A stretch of 64,000 bases of DNA from Hyphomicrobiales bacterium (GTDB lineage Bacteria > Pseudomonadota > Alphaproteobacteria > Rhizobiales > Rhizobiaceae): NCBI GenBank assembly GCA_900465685.1, contig UEGR01000021.1, forward strand, positions 98,302 through 162,301, written 5' to 3'. Position 1 is the first letter of the stretch. The number at the start of each line of letters is the position of its first letter. This document shows positions 1 through 9,049 of the stretch, in pieces. Under the pieces are notes generated by a model that was not told the DNA's origin, made no database searches, and saw only the letters and a list, made by a program, of their open reading frames with translations. The position numbers and the translations under genes are program-made.

Positions 1-58
1 ACTCCGCCGTCTGCGACAAGATTTTCGGCCCCTCACCCGTGAATCTGCCGCGCAGGAG

Positions 59-87
59 TTGACATTTACCCGAAACCTTGTGTATTT
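59..87 (+). promoter_or_regulatory. candidate promoter of rpmJ
   Basis: A perfect TTGACA hexamer at 59-64 is followed after 17 bases by GTATTT (82-87), a weak -10. It lies about 117 bases upstream of the rpmJ start and is the only promoter-like signal I see before that gene. The 1-203 stretch otherwise shows no gene, although it may hold the tail of something lying left of the window. Confidence 0.35.
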
Positions 88-203
88 CGGCCAACCCTTC
101 AGGCACATATACCGTGTCTGTAATCAATTGGCGCCTTGGGCGCTGTTTTTATGAAGCCCGGCGGCGTGTTCATGTCGATGGGCCAACCAGACCGGTGATT
201 GAC

Positions 204-329
204 ATGAAGATCAAGAACTCGCTTAAAGCGCTTAAGGGCCGTCATCGCGACTGCCAGCTGGTCCGCCGCAAGGGCCGCGTTTACATCATCAATAAGACTG
301 CTCCGCGCTACAAGGCTCGTCAGGGCTAA
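204..329 (+). CDS. rpmJ: 50S ribosomal protein L36 (bL36), 41 aa
   Basis: Small basic ribosomal protein of the large subunit. The product starts [20 protein letters not shown] and ends [11 protein letters not shown]. This is the alternative L36 type common in alphaproteobacteria, which keeps only one of the zinc-ribbon cysteines and is probably zinc-independent. The ATG at 204 was chosen because the family begins MK(I/V)xxSLK; the longer open frame back to 78 adds unrelated sequence. The gene stands alone, with a TPR protein gene 49 bases downstream on the same strand. Family identity is secure; zinc independence is inferred from the missing cysteines. Confidence 0.95.
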
Positions 330-378
330 TCTTATTTTTGATTTTGCATTTGACGTTCCGCCGTGCATAGGGAAATCT

Positions 379-1089
379 ATGCATATGCGGAACGTTTTTG
401 CATGTCTGAAGATTTTTGCGACGGTTGCCGCATTCGGTGCGGCGACATTGTTTGTCGACGGCGCACGCGCCGAGATGACGCCTGATAAGGCGCCTTTGAA
501 TTCCCCGCTGATCGCTCCGCTCACGCCCGTGCAAATTGGCGCAGACAGCGAGCAGAAGCCAGATTCGACGCAGCCAGCCCCTGCCAAAGCTGCCGAGCCC
601 CAGACGCCGGAAGAGCGCCTCGACAAGCTGTTTGCCGAATTGCGCAAAACGCCGGACGAAGCCAAGGCACGGCGCATTGCTTCGCAGATCAATACGCTCT
701 GGTCGCAATCCGGCAGCGCTACGATTGACCTTCTGGTGCAATGGGCCAATGCTGCCCTGCTCGAACGTCGCTATGCGTCGGCGCTTGATTTCCTGAATGA
801 AGCCATCGCTCTCAATCCGGATTATGCTGAAGCATGGAATCGCCGTGCGACCGTCTATTTCCTGCAAAAAGACTATGCCCACGCCATGTACGACATCAAT
901 CGTACGCTTGAGCTGGAGCCGCGCCATTACGGTGCCCTGACGGGCATGGCGGCCATTCTGCGCGCCCGTGGTCTCAAGGAGCAGGCGATGAAGGCTTACG
1001 AGCAGGCGCTGATCGTTTATCCGATGATGCGCGATGCCCAGAAGAGCTTCAACGACCTCGCCGACGAGCTGGCCGACACCCGCACCTGA
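379..1089 (+). CDS. secreted tetratricopeptide-repeat protein, 236 aa
   Basis: The first 31 residues form a Sec signal peptide (hydrophobic core around FATVAAFGAATLF, cleavage near GARA-E), so the product is probably periplasmic. A Pro/Ala-rich stretch follows (about residues 35-75). The C-terminal half holds TPR-like helices; residues around 135-220 contain the typical pattern of AL-x3-A-x2-LNPDYAEAWNRRA. TPRs mediate protein-protein contact and no catalytic motif is visible. An AGGGA ribosome-binding site precedes the ATG at 379, and the second ATG (385) is possible. A terminator-like hairpin lies about 140 bases downstream. The partner is unknown. Confidence 0.85.
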   Translation: MHMRNVFACLKIFATVAAFGAATLFVDGARAEMTPDKAPLNSPLIAPLTPVQIGADSEQKPDSTQPAPAKAAEPQTPEERLDKLFAELRKTPDEAKARRIASQINTLWSQSGSATIDLLVQWANAALLERRYASALDFLNEAIALNPDYAEAWNRRATVYFLQKDYAHAMYDINRTLELEPRHYGALTGMAAILRARGLKEQAMKAYEQALIVYPMMRDAQKSFNDLADELADTRT

Positions 1090-1231
1090 CACTGCAAGTT
1101 GCATTCTTCGTGATGCCGGTCTGCAACGAGCAGTTTGCTCCGCTCCGGTACTCGAAAATCACTCGTTTCGTCACGGCCTGACGAATTTGCAACTGTAGTG
1201 CTGATCTGCAAACAGAACTATCCCACAAAGC

Positions 1232-1260
1232 AAAACGCGCCCCGAAAGGAGCGCGTTTTT
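1232..1260. terminator. intrinsic terminator, usable on both strands
   Basis: AACGCGC and GCGCGTT arms with a short loop, flanked by an A-run on the left and T5 on the right. It lies between the TPR gene (+) and pyk (-), which converge here. Confidence 0.8.
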
Positions 1261-1425
1261 CGAACTTATGCGGATGAGCACCCGAAACTGGATGAGATTC
1301 GGGATGATGGTGTGCCGAAAATGGTGGGGCTTTGAGACCCGGAGCGGAATGTACTTAACGTACATGAGCACCGGAAGCTCAAAGGCGCGCCATTTGCAGG
1401 CCACCAGAGCCCGAATATCGCCAGT
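1261..1425 (-). other. structured 3' region downstream of pyk
   Basis: There is no gene here. The 165 bases between the pyk stop and the terminator contain two inverted repeats: CCCGAA (1281-1286)/TTCGGG (1298-1303), and a longer imperfect palindrome at 1330-1384 whose outer arms are CTTTGAG/CTCAAAG and inner arms ATGTAC/GTACAT. On the minus strand this would form a folded pyk 3' UTR or a small RNA. Neither function is shown. Confidence 0.4.
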
Positions 1426-2862
1426 TTAGACGCCGGACTTGCCGTCCGCGCCGATATAGGCGATGCGCAGCATGTTGGTCGCGCCTGGCGTACCGAAAGG
1501 CACACCGGCGGTGATGATGATGCGCGAACCGGCCTTGCCGAATTCTTCTTCGAAGACGATCTGGCAGGCGTGGTCGACCATGTCTTCCAGATCATGCGCA
1601 TCGGCGGTCACGACGCAATGCAGGCCCCAGACGAGCGAAAGCTTGCGGGCGGTATCGACGACGGGCGACAGCGCGATGATCGGCGTGCGTGGACGCTCGC
1701 GGGCGGCACGAAGGCCAGTGGTACCGGAAGCCGTGTAGGTCACGATGGCCGACAGCTTCAGCGTTTCGGCGATCTGGCGGGCTGCGAGCGAAATCGCATC
1801 GGCGCCGGTTGGCTCAGGTGCTGCACGCTGCGCATCGATGATGGTCGAATAGGTCTGTTCCTGCTCAACCTGCTCGGCAATGCGGTTCATGGTGGCGACC
1901 GCTTCGACCGGATACTGGCCCGATGCGGATTCAGCCGAAAGCATGATGGCATCCGCGCCTTCGAACACAGCCGTTGCAACGTCCGACACTTCGGCGCGGG
2001 TTGGCACCGGCGCGGTGATCATGGATTCGAGCATCTGCGTCGCGACAACGACCGGCTTGCCAGCGCGGCGGGCACGACGGGTGATCTGCTTTTGAATGCC
2101 GGGAACGCTTTCAAGCGGCATTTCCACGCCGAGATCGCCACGGGCAACCATCAGCGCGTCGGAAAGCTCGATGATCTCATCAAGACGCGTGACAGCCTGC
2201 GGCTTTTCGATCTTCGACATGATGCCGACCTTGCCGCGCGAAACCTTGCGCACTTCGGCCAGATCTTCGGGACGTTGAATGAAGGACAGCGCAACCCAGT
2301 CGATTTCTTCCTTCAGCACGGCATCAAGGTCCTTGCGGTCCTTTTCGGTCAGAGCGCCGACACCCAGCGTGGTGTCCGGCAGGCTGACGCCCTTGCGGTC
2401 GGAAATGCGGGTGCCGGAAATGACCTTGCAGCGGATAGACTTGCCGTCGGTTGCTTCCGCAACCAGATGCAGCTTGCCATCGTCGATGAGCAGGCGGTGA
2501 CCCGGCTCGACCGCTTCCAGAATTTCCGGATGCGGGAGGAAGACGCGGGTTTCGTCGCCCGGCGCTTCGTTATTGTCGAGCGTGAAGGTCTGGCCGGGAA
2601 CGAGATCGACCTTTCCGTCCTTGAACTTGCCGACGCGCAGCTTCGGGCCCTGAAGGTCGGCGAGAATGCCGATCGGGCGGCCAATGGCCTTTTCCACATT
2701 GCGGATGCGCTTCACGAGGGTGCGCATCAGGTCATGGTCGGCATGGCTCATATTGATGCGGAAAACATCGGCACCGGCTTCAAAGAGCTTGCGGATGACG
2801 GCTTCCTCGCCAGACGCCGGACCCAGCGTTGCGAGAATCTTGACCTTGCGGTTGCGCTTCAT
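1426..2862 (-). CDS. pyk: pyruvate kinase, 478 aa
   Basis: Converts phosphoenolpyruvate and ADP to pyruvate and ATP in lower glycolysis. The full-length protein begins MKRNRKVKILATLGPASG. It carries the PK signature with the catalytic lysine (MSKIEKPQAV), the metal/substrate segment MVARGDLGVE, and the MLSAESASG region, followed by the C-terminal alpha/beta domain. Its ATG (2860-2862) overlaps the TGA of the upstream DUF1036 gene in an ATGA junction, so the two are probably translationally coupled. The 3' side has a structured region and a shared terminator. Identity is secure; allosteric behaviour cannot be read from sequence. Confidence 0.97.
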   Translation of the reverse strand: MKRNRKVKILATLGPASGEEAVIRKLFEAGADVFRINMSHADHDLMRTLVKRIRNVEKAIGRPIGILADLQGPKLRVGKFKDGKVDLVPGQTFTLDNNEAPGDETRVFLPHPEILEAVEPGHRLLIDDGKLHLVAEATDGKSIRCKVISGTRISDRKGVSLPDTTLGVGALTEKDRKDLDAVLKEEIDWVALSFIQRPEDLAEVRKVSRGKVGIMSKIEKPQAVTRLDEIIELSDALMVARGDLGVEMPLESVPGIQKQITRRARRAGKPVVVATQMLESMITAPVPTRAEVSDVATAVFEGADAIMLSAESASGQYPVEAVATMNRIAEQVEQEQTYSTIIDAQRAAPEPTGADAISLAARQIAETLKLSAIVTYTASGTTGLRAARERPRTPIIALSPVVDTARKLSLVWGLHCVVTADAHDLEDMVDHACQIVFEEEFGKAGSRIIITAGVPFGTPGATNMLRIAYIGADGKSGV

Positions 2863-3320
2863 TGACTATTCGTTCCTGTAACAGTGGGGGTTTCCGGCGG
2901 TGTTTCGTCTGCAAGCTGAACCATCCAGCTCGACTGTTCCCCGGTATCATATTCCTGGAAGCCATTGCGCTGGAAGCCGCGCGCAAAGCAATCCTGTACG
3001 CCTGAAATGCGGAATTCCTTTTCCGCGACGCACATATTCACATTGCCCTGCCAGCGACCGTCGCCCTGGGCGTCCTCGGCATAGAGGTAATAATAGCGCG
3101 AAGTCAGCGGGCCTTCGATCAGCGTTTTGCAGGTCGAGCCTTCGATATGCCACCAACCTTCCGTTACCCAGCCGGTCTTGGCCCGGTAACCGATGGCGAC
3201 GCCAACAAGATTCTGCGTCGAATTACATACGCGGAAATCGGCACGCGCCTCCACAGATGTCATGCCGAGTGCGCCAAGCAACACAGCGGAAAATACAGCT
3301 AGGAAGTGTGGAAGTCGCAT
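2859..3320 (-). CDS. DUF1036 family secreted protein, 153 aa
   Basis: A signal peptide (MRLPHFLAVFSAVLLGALG, cleavage after VEARA) is followed by a DUF1036 domain, recognisable from FRVCNSTQ, a WxxEGWW segment and paired cysteines later in the chain. The function of the family is unknown; members are small exported proteins of alphaproteobacteria and cyanobacteria. The ATG at 3320 was chosen because an AAGGGG-type site precedes it and it starts a clean signal peptide; upstream in-frame starts (3374, 3479) add charged sequence. It sits directly before pyk with a 4-base overlap, an arrangement that looks like one transcript. Confidence 0.85.
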   Translation of the reverse strand: MRLPHFLAVFSAVLLGALGMTSVEARADFRVCNSTQNLVGVAIGYRAKTGWVTEGWWHIEGSTCKTLIEGPLTSRYYYLYAEDAQGDGRWQGNVNMCVAEKEFRISGVQDCFARGFQRNGFQEYDTGEQSSWMVQLADETPPETPTVTGTNSQ

Positions 3321-3508
3321 CCGCCGAACCCCTTCAGCCCGCAATCGCTTTTGTTTCACGTCTGGAAATCCCATTTCGGTCGCTCTCTTTTCGGCAGTTT
3401 CGCCGGTGATGTCAACGCAGTCCCAGCGAGAAGAAAGAACATGACGAAAGAATGATCGTTGCAATCCCGGCTTTCTCATGACAGACCTGAAACAGCTTCC
3501 CGCGCCCG

Positions 3509-4360
3509 ATGAAAATCAATCCCGAATTGTTCCTGGGAATTCAATCCGTGTCGTTCGCCAAACCGTCAGTCACTTCGTTCTCGCCTGTTTACAGGGTTGA
3601 AGGCGATTTTCGCCTCGGCCTGCTTCTGACCGCCGACCATGCACGGCGCGACGTGCCTGCCGAATACGGTAGTTTGGGTCTGGAAGAAAGCGAATTCGAC
3701 CGTCATATTGCTTATGACATCGGTGTCGAAGCCCTGACGCGCGAACTGGCCGCCCGACTTGGGGCGCCTGCGGTGCTGGGTGGTTTCTCCCGCCTGCTGA
3801 TCGATCCCAATCGCGGCGAGGACGACCCGACGCTCATCATGCAGCTCTCGGATGGCGCGGTTATCACCGGCAATTATCCGATGTCGGCAGGCGAGCGGGA
3901 AGACCGGCTGACCCGTTTCTATCGCCCCTATCATGATGCTGTGACAGAAATGAGCGCCCGCGTCGCAAGCGAAAGCGGCCATGCGCCTTTCATCGTCTCG
4001 ATCCATTCATTCACACCACGCTGGAAGGACAAGGCCCGCCCCTGGCATATCGGCCTGCTCTGGGACAAGGACGACCGCGCCACCGTCCCGCTTCTCTCGC
4101 TGCTGCGCGCCGAACCGGGCTTGGTGGTTGGTGACAACGAGCCTTATGACGGCGCACTGCGCAACGATGCCATGTATCGCCACGCCACGGCCAAGGGCTT
4201 TGCCCATGTGCTGATCGAAGTGCGGCAGGACCTGATTGCCGACGCGGCCGGAGCGATGGAATGGGCGGAACGGCTTGCTCCGATGCTACAGCAGATCAAC
4301 AGGCTCGAAGGCATTCACGAGGTCCGACACTTCGGCTCGCGCACCGGCGCAGTGGCGTAA
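3509..4360 (+). CDS. N-formylglutamate amidohydrolase family protein, 283 aa
   Basis: Member of the N-formylglutamate amidohydrolase (FGase/HutG) family, which cleaves N-formyl-L-glutamate at the end of one histidine degradation route. Family marks include LLTADHARRDVP near the N-terminus, LIDPNRGEDDPTL, and IVSIHSFTPRW, which supplies metal or substrate histidines. No other hut gene is nearby, so the substrate may differ from N-formylglutamate. The gene is divergent from the DUF1036-pyk unit. The ATG at 3509 gives an N-terminus of about 30 residues before the domain; a later start is possible. Confidence 0.85.
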   Translation: MKINPELFLGIQSVSFAKPSVTSFSPVYRVEGDFRLGLLLTADHARRDVPAEYGSLGLEESEFDRHIAYDIGVEALTRELAARLGAPAVLGGFSRLLIDPNRGEDDPTLIMQLSDGAVITGNYPMSAGEREDRLTRFYRPYHDAVTEMSARVASESGHAPFIVSIHSFTPRWKDKARPWHIGLLWDKDDRATVPLLSLLRAEPGLVVGDNEPYDGALRNDAMYRHATAKGFAHVLIEVRQDLIADAAGAMEWAERLAPMLQQINRLEGIHEVRHFGSRTGAVA

Positions 4361-4535
4361 GCCGCCGCTTTTCCACAGTGTTCCACAGGGTTTGACCCTA
4401 TAAATCGTGCCGGGCATCGAAAAGGCTCTTAATTTTGCCCGCGACTCGCGGGAAAACCGGTCCAGAGTTTCAGACATGCGAAATCGTGCATCTGCGCCAT
4501 TCGCATCCATCAAAAATGAGAATTGGAGAAACCGC

Positions 4536-4796
4536 GTGAGCGACGACATTACCAGCGAAGCCCAAACCATTGCCGTCGGCCAGTTGCGTGCCTTCATCGA
4601 GCGCATCGAGCGCCTCGAAGAAGAAAAAAAGACCATCGCAGACGATATCAAGGAAGTTTACGCTGAATTGAAGGGTTCAGGGTTTGACAGCAAGGTCGTG
4701 AGGACCATTATTCGTCTGCGTAAAAAAGAAGACCATGAACGTCAGGAAGAAGAAGCGATGCTCCAGCTCTATATGGACGCGCTTGGCATGGGCTGA
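4536..4796 (+). CDS. gapR: GapR family nucleoid-associated protein (DUF2312), 86 aa
   Basis: Small DNA-binding coiled-coil protein. In Caulobacter, GapR encircles overtwisted AT-rich DNA and supports replication and topoisomerase action. The sequence is nearly canonical: [20 protein letters not shown], then a long helical [20 protein letters not shown] segment and a C-terminal [11 protein letters not shown]-x-HERQEEE block. The GTG at 4536 is taken as the start because GGAGA lies 7 bases upstream and the family begins (M)SDD; the open frame back to 4407 adds 43 non-family residues. It appears monocistronic. Confidence 0.93.
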   Translation: MSDDITSEAQTIAVGQLRAFIERIERLEEEKKTIADDIKEVYAELKGSGFDSKVVRTIIRLRKKEDHERQEEEAMLQLYMDALGMG

Positions 4797-4891
4797 CCGA
4801 AAGCTCTTCCCGGAGCTTTTACCCCTTCTTCCTGAAATCGGAACCCGGCGGATCAAGCCTGATTCGTATTCAGAGGAAGGGGATTGGGTCC

Positions 4892-5839
4892 ATGGAGTTT
4901 AAGAAGCTCGGACGTACCGAACTAAAAGTCTCGCCGCTCTGCTTCGGCGGCAACGTATTTGGATGGACGGTCGATGAAGCGACTTCGTTTTCGCTGCTCG
5001 ACCGTTTTGTCGATGCAGGCCTGAATTTCATCGACACGGCGGATGTCTACTCCGCCTGGGCCAACGGCAATGTCGGTGGCGAATCCGAAACCATCATCGG
5101 CAACTGGCTGAAATCCCGGGGCCTGCGCGACAAGGTGGTTATCGCGACCAAGGTGGGCTCGGAAATGGGGCCTGACGAAAAAGGCCTTTCTCCCGCTTAT
5201 ATCCGCAAAGCCGTCGACGCCTCTCTCAAGCGGCTGCAAACCGACTATATCGACCTCTATCAGTCGCATTGGGATGATCCCGAAACACCGTTCGAAGACA
5301 CGCTCGGCACCTATAAAGAGCTGATCGACGCCGGGAAAGTGCGCGTCATCGGCGCTTCCAACCTGACGCCGGAACGCCTGACGGAAGCGCTGGACGTTGC
5401 GAAGAAACACAACCTCCCGCGCTACGAAACCTTGCAGCCGCTCTATAATCTTTATGACCGGTCGGGTTTTGAGGACGGGCTGGAAGCAATCTGCCGCGAC
5501 AACGAGATTGGCGTCATCCCCTATTACGCATTGGCTGCGGGCTTCCTGACCGGCAAATACCGGTCTGCCGATGATCTTGGCCAGAGCGCTCGTGGCAAGT
5601 CGGTTGAGAAATATCTGACGGATCGCGGTTCGCGGATCATTGCCGCGCTGGACGAAGTGGCCCGCAATGTCGACGCCACGCAGGCACAGGTGGCTATCGC
5701 CTGGATGATCGCGCACCCGTCAATCACCGCCCCGATTGCCAGCGCCACACGCCTGACCCAATTGGGAGAACTGATCACTGCCGCCGAGCTGAAGCTACGC
5801 GACAGCGACATTGCCCTTTTGAACAAGGCAAGCGCCTAA
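4892..5839 (+). CDS. aldo/keto reductase, 315 aa
   Basis: NADPH-dependent TIM-barrel oxidoreductase of the AKR family (yeast-like/YajO group). The tetrad is visible: Asp and Tyr in NFIDTADVYS, Lys in VIATKVGSEMG and His in YQSHWDDP. The C-terminal cofactor segment includes PIASATRLTQLGEL. The start MEFKKLGRTELKVSPLCFGG is typical and an AGAGGAAGGGG site precedes it. Physiological substrate is unknown. It ends at a hairpin shared with the convergent ABC-F gene. Confidence 0.92.
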   Translation: MEFKKLGRTELKVSPLCFGGNVFGWTVDEATSFSLLDRFVDAGLNFIDTADVYSAWANGNVGGESETIIGNWLKSRGLRDKVVIATKVGSEMGPDEKGLSPAYIRKAVDASLKRLQTDYIDLYQSHWDDPETPFEDTLGTYKELIDAGKVRVIGASNLTPERLTEALDVAKKHNLPRYETLQPLYNLYDRSGFEDGLEAICRDNEIGVIPYYALAAGFLTGKYRSADDLGQSARGKSVEKYLTDRGSRIIAALDEVARNVDATQAQVAIAWMIAHPSITAPIASATRLTQLGELITAAELKLRDSDIALLNKASA

Positions 5840-5846
5840 ATCCACA

Positions 5847-5874
5847 GAAACCCGCCGAGATATCGGCGGGTTCG
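5847..5874. terminator. hairpin between convergent genes
   Basis: AACCCGCCGA/TCGGCGGGTT arms (5849-5872) lie between the aldo/keto reductase and the ABC-F gene. The T-rich flank on the right is short (TTCGTTTA). Confidence 0.7.
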
Positions 5875-5875
5875 T

Positions 5876-7702
5876 TTATCCCTCAATCTCTTCCCGCAGC
5901 ATTTCGAGTTCCAGCCATTCTTCTTCCATGGCGGCGTTCTCGCTGCGCTTCTTTTCCAGAAGATCGGCAGTCTTGGCAAAAAGCGTCGGGTCCTTGGCAT
6001 AGAGCTGCGGATCGGCAAGCTTGCCTTCAAGGACGGTGATTTCCTTGCCCAGAGCGTCCATCTTGCCCGGCAGCGTTTCCAGCGCGAATTTCTGCTTGAA
6101 GGAGAGCTTGCGCTTTTCCTCACGCTTTGGCTGCGAAGCCTCCTCGCTGCTATCGCCGCCCTTATCACCAGCGCGGGCGTTCGCCGTCTTGACGTTGCGA
6201 CGTTCCAGCGCCTGTTCCTTGCGCTGCGCCATCATGTCGGCATAACCACCCGCATATTCCAGCCAGCGCCCGTCGCCTTCCGGCGCGATCACAGAGGTCA
6301 CCGTGCGGTCGAGAAAATCGCGATCATGGCTGACCAGAATAACCGTACCCGGAAAACCTGCGACCAGTTCCTGCAACAGATCCAGCGTTTCCATGTCGAG
6401 ATCGTTGGTCGGCTCGTCGAGGATCAGCAGGTTGGCGGGGCGAGCCAGCACGCGGGCCAGCATCAGACGCGCCCTTTCGCCACCGGAAAGCTCGCGGATC
6501 GGCGTCCGGGCCTGTTCCGGCTGGAACAGAAAGTCCTTCATATAGGAAACAACATGGCGCTGCTCGCCATTGATGACGAGGTTTTCCCCGCGCCCGTCGG
6601 TCAGATAATGCGACAGCGTCTCATCCAGATTGAGGCTGTCACGCTTCTGATCAAGCTCGGCCATTTCCAGATTGACGCCCAGCCGAAGCGTGCCGGAATC
6701 TGGCGCCAGCTTGTCGGTCAGGAGCGAGAGCAGTGTGGTTTTTCCCGCGCCGTTGGGGCCGACCAGACCGATCCGGTCGCCGCGCTGCACGCGCGTGGAG
6801 AAATCCTTCACCAGAACACGGTCGCCATAGGCTTTGTTCAGCAACTTGGCTTCGATCACCAGCTTGCCGGATTCCTTGGAATCGCTGGCCGTCAGAACCG
6901 CCGACCCTTGCGCCTTGCGGTGATTGCGGAAATCCGCGCGCATGGAATGCAATTCGCCGAGGCGGCGCATGTTGCGCTTGCGGCGTGCCGTCACGCCATA
7001 GCGCAGCCAATGCTCCTCGCGGGCAATCTGGCGGCCAAGCTTGTGATGATCGCGCTCTTCTTCTTCCAGAACCTTGTCGCGCCATTCCTCGAAATGGCCG
7101 AAACCCTGCTCCAGACGGCGTGTGATACCACGGTCGAGCCAGACAGTCGCGCGGCTGACATTTTCCAGAAAGCGACGGTCATGCGAGATCAGCACGATGG
7201 CCGAACGGATCTGGCGCAATTCGCCTTCCAGCCATTCGATGGTTGTCAGATCGAGATGGTTGGTCGGCTCGTCGAGCAAAAGCACATCGGGCTGCGGCGC
7301 GATCACACGCGCCAGCGCCGCACGGCGCGCTTCGCCACCCGAAAGATGATCCGGATTTTCGTCGCCGGTCAGGCCCAGATGCTCCAGAAGATAGGTCACG
7401 CGATGCGGATCGTCGGTCGGTCCGAGCCCCGCTTCGACATAGGCGCGCACGCTGGCAAAGCCGTCCATGTCCGGCACCTGCGGCAGATAGCGAACGGTCG
7501 CGCCCGGATGCTTGAACACTTCGCCCGAAGTCGGCTCGACCATGCCGGCGGCGATCTTCAAAAGCGTGGATTTGCCAGAACCATTGCGCCCGACCAGCGC
7601 GATGCGGTCGCCCTCGCTCACCGAAAGGCTCGCATCCTCCAGAAGCGGCGTACCGCCGAAGGTGAGCTTGATCTGGTCTAGGCGAAGGAGCGGTGGTGCC
7701 AT
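5876..7702 (-). CDS. ABC-F family ATPase, 608 aa
   Basis: Soluble protein with two ABC ATPase domains and no membrane segments, typical of ABC-F proteins (Uup/EttA relatives) that act on ribosomes or nucleic acid. Walker A motifs are GRNGSGKST (about residues 38-46) and GPNGAGKTT (about 315-323). Signatures are LSGGEARRAALAR and LSGGERARLMLAR, each with an LLLDEPTNHLD or LILDEPTNDLD Walker B. A charged linker separates the domains and a Lys/Glu-rich coiled coil forms the C-terminus, as in Uup. Which ABC-F subfamily it belongs to is not settled by inspection. It is the nearest minus-strand gene after the lipoprotein, but a terminator separates them. Confidence 0.93.
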   Translation of the reverse strand: MAPPLLRLDQIKLTFGGTPLLEDASLSVSEGDRIALVGRNGSGKSTLLKIAAGMVEPTSGEVFKHPGATVRYLPQVPDMDGFASVRAYVEAGLGPTDDPHRVTYLLEHLGLTGDENPDHLSGGEARRAALARVIAPQPDVLLLDEPTNHLDLTTIEWLEGELRQIRSAIVLISHDRRFLENVSRATVWLDRGITRRLEQGFGHFEEWRDKVLEEEERDHHKLGRQIAREEHWLRYGVTARRKRNMRRLGELHSMRADFRNHRKAQGSAVLTASDSKESGKLVIEAKLLNKAYGDRVLVKDFSTRVQRGDRIGLVGPNGAGKTTLLSLLTDKLAPDSGTLRLGVNLEMAELDQKRDSLNLDETLSHYLTDGRGENLVINGEQRHVVSYMKDFLFQPEQARTPIRELSGGERARLMLARVLARPANLLILDEPTNDLDMETLDLLQELVAGFPGTVILVSHDRDFLDRTVTSVIAPEGDGRWLEYAGGYADMMAQRKEQALERRNVKTANARAGDKGGDSSEEASQPKREEKRKLSFKQKFALETLPGKMDALGKEITVLEGKLADPQLYAKDPTLFAKTADLLEKKRSENAAMEEEWLELEMLREEIEG

Positions 7703-7812
7703 GGTGTCTTCTGAGGCTTTCTGGGCGGTTCTCGGGATGTGCTTTGAAATTCCGCCCTGCTTGTCCGCGACAAAAGCCGTTCTGTCAAATGGATCGATAG
7801 GAAAGAGGCACG

Positions 7813-7844
7813 AAAAACAAACAGGCCGGGTTTCCCCGGCCTGT
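7813..7844 (-). terminator. intrinsic terminator of the glycine-zipper lipoprotein gene
   Basis: Perfect 10-bp arms ACAGGCCGGG/CCCGGCCTGT (7821-7844) with a 4-base loop. On the minus strand it is followed by TTGTTTTTC. It lies 26 bases after the lipoprotein stop. Confidence 0.85.
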
Positions 7845-7870
7845 CCGCGATACGATTTTAAGCTTCAAGC

Positions 7871-8155
7871 TTACTGGCAGCGTGCTTCGTAGACGCGGCC
7901 GTAGTTGTCGCGATAGCGGCAGTACTGCACGCCATTACGCGTCTGGGCAGCGCCAACCAGCGTACCGGCAACAGCACCAATAGCAGCACCCGTGAGAGCG
8001 CCACGGCCGTTACCGCCGATTGCACCACCGGCGAGAGCACCGATTGCTGCACCGCCAACACCGTAACCAGCTGTGCGCTGTTCGTTGGTCGTGCATGCTG
8101 CTGTCGACAATGCGAGCACCCCGGCAACCGCAATCATGGAAAGACGTGACTTCAT
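7871..8155 (-). CDS. glycine-zipper lipoprotein (YMGG-like), 94 aa
   Basis: Likely outer-membrane lipoprotein: signal sequence MKSRLSMIAVAGVLALSTAA with a lipobox ending at Cys21. It is followed by a glycine-zipper repeat region (GYGVGGAAIGALAGGAIGG and a second GALTGAAIGAVAGTLVG block) and a short cationic tail with two cysteines. Such proteins are small envelope components of unknown exact role, similar to SlyB/Omp10-19-type lipoproteins. AGGAGA lies 8 bases before the ATG at 8155; the frame back to 8182 is not needed. It is downstream of thiN on the same strand but 111 bases away. Confidence 0.9.
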   Translation of the reverse strand: MKSRLSMIAVAGVLALSTAACTTNEQRTAGYGVGGAAIGALAGGAIGGNGRGALTGAAIGAVAGTLVGAAQTRNGVQYCRYRDNYGRVYEARCQ

Positions 8156-8266
8156 CAAACAATCTCCTGTCAAAGTTGACACTTCAGGTGCCGATTTTGC
8201 GTCCCCAATTTCGGCGCTAACTAATAACCCGCTTACCGCATTTGAAATACGTTTCGCTGTCGAGCG

Positions 8267-8944
8267 TCAAGCCTTTTCAATCGGTAAGGTTAGCGACACG
8301 CCGTCAGCATGCTCCGAATTTAAGTTTGCAACAAGTATCGCTAAGCCAGAACGCACAGTAATGCGAAGTGTTCCACGCACTATATTGGAAACTGTCCACG
8401 AAGAACCAAAAGGAAGGGTCACGTTGTCTAACGGCCACTCTGCATTTGTGATTGAAAGCCCGTCCACAGCGGTGAAACTGATGACGCTGAACAGCGTGCC
8501 GTCAGGGAAATCATAGGTAAACTCGCCAGCCGTCACCGGCCATGCCTCTTCCGCACCGCTGGACAGGAGGACATTCCGCCCCTTGTTGGCCTGCGCTGTC
8601 GCCATTGTGAGATGCAGCAGCGTGTGGTCGGTGCGCTGGCCGCCAAAAGCACCGCACAAAATGGCGCGTGTCGCGCCACGGGCAAAGGCTTCCTCGAAAG
8701 CCAGTTCGCCGTCTGTCATGTCCTTGGCGCGCGGAAATGTCTTTTGCGGCACATGCGCATATTGATCGAGCAGGGCTTGTGGCGTGGAATCGAAATCGCC
8801 GAGCCACAGTTCCGGTTCGACGCCCAGAGCGGCCGCATGACGAATACCACCATCGGCGGCCAGAATGCGCGCGCCGGCTATCTGCTGACGCAGCCGTTCG
8901 GTTACGACGAGGTCGCCGCCGAGAAGGATGACGAATGTGCTCAT
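8267..8944 (-). CDS. thiN: thiamine diphosphokinase, 225 aa
   Basis: Transfers pyrophosphate from ATP to thiamine to give thiamine diphosphate. Thiamin pyrophosphokinase family marks are ILAADGGIRHAAALG, WLGDFDST, the KDMTDGELA segment and GGQRTDHTLLHL, followed by the C-terminal vitamin-binding beta domain. The gene is divergent from the TPP riboswitch and thiBPQ. The locus therefore couples thiamine uptake with its activation, and the kinase itself has no riboswitch on its own side. The ATG at 8944 starts MSTFVILLGG, the usual beginning. Confidence 0.93.
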   Translation of the reverse strand: MSTFVILLGGDLVVTERLRQQIAGARILAADGGIRHAAALGVEPELWLGDFDSTPQALLDQYAHVPQKTFPRAKDMTDGELAFEEAFARGATRAILCGAFGGQRTDHTLLHLTMATAQANKGRNVLLSSGAEEAWPVTAGEFTYDFPDGTLFSVISFTAVDGLSITNAEWPLDNVTLPFGSSWTVSNIVRGTLRITVRSGLAILVANLNSEHADGVSLTLPIEKA

Positions 8945-9049
8945 AAGCCGCTCTTATCATGGGCAAATCCCAGCTGGAAGTCTGCTCTGTCCCAGTTTGT
9001 ATCGCTTTTGCCTCTCTTGCCCTTCATGGCCTGACATATTAATGTCGCA

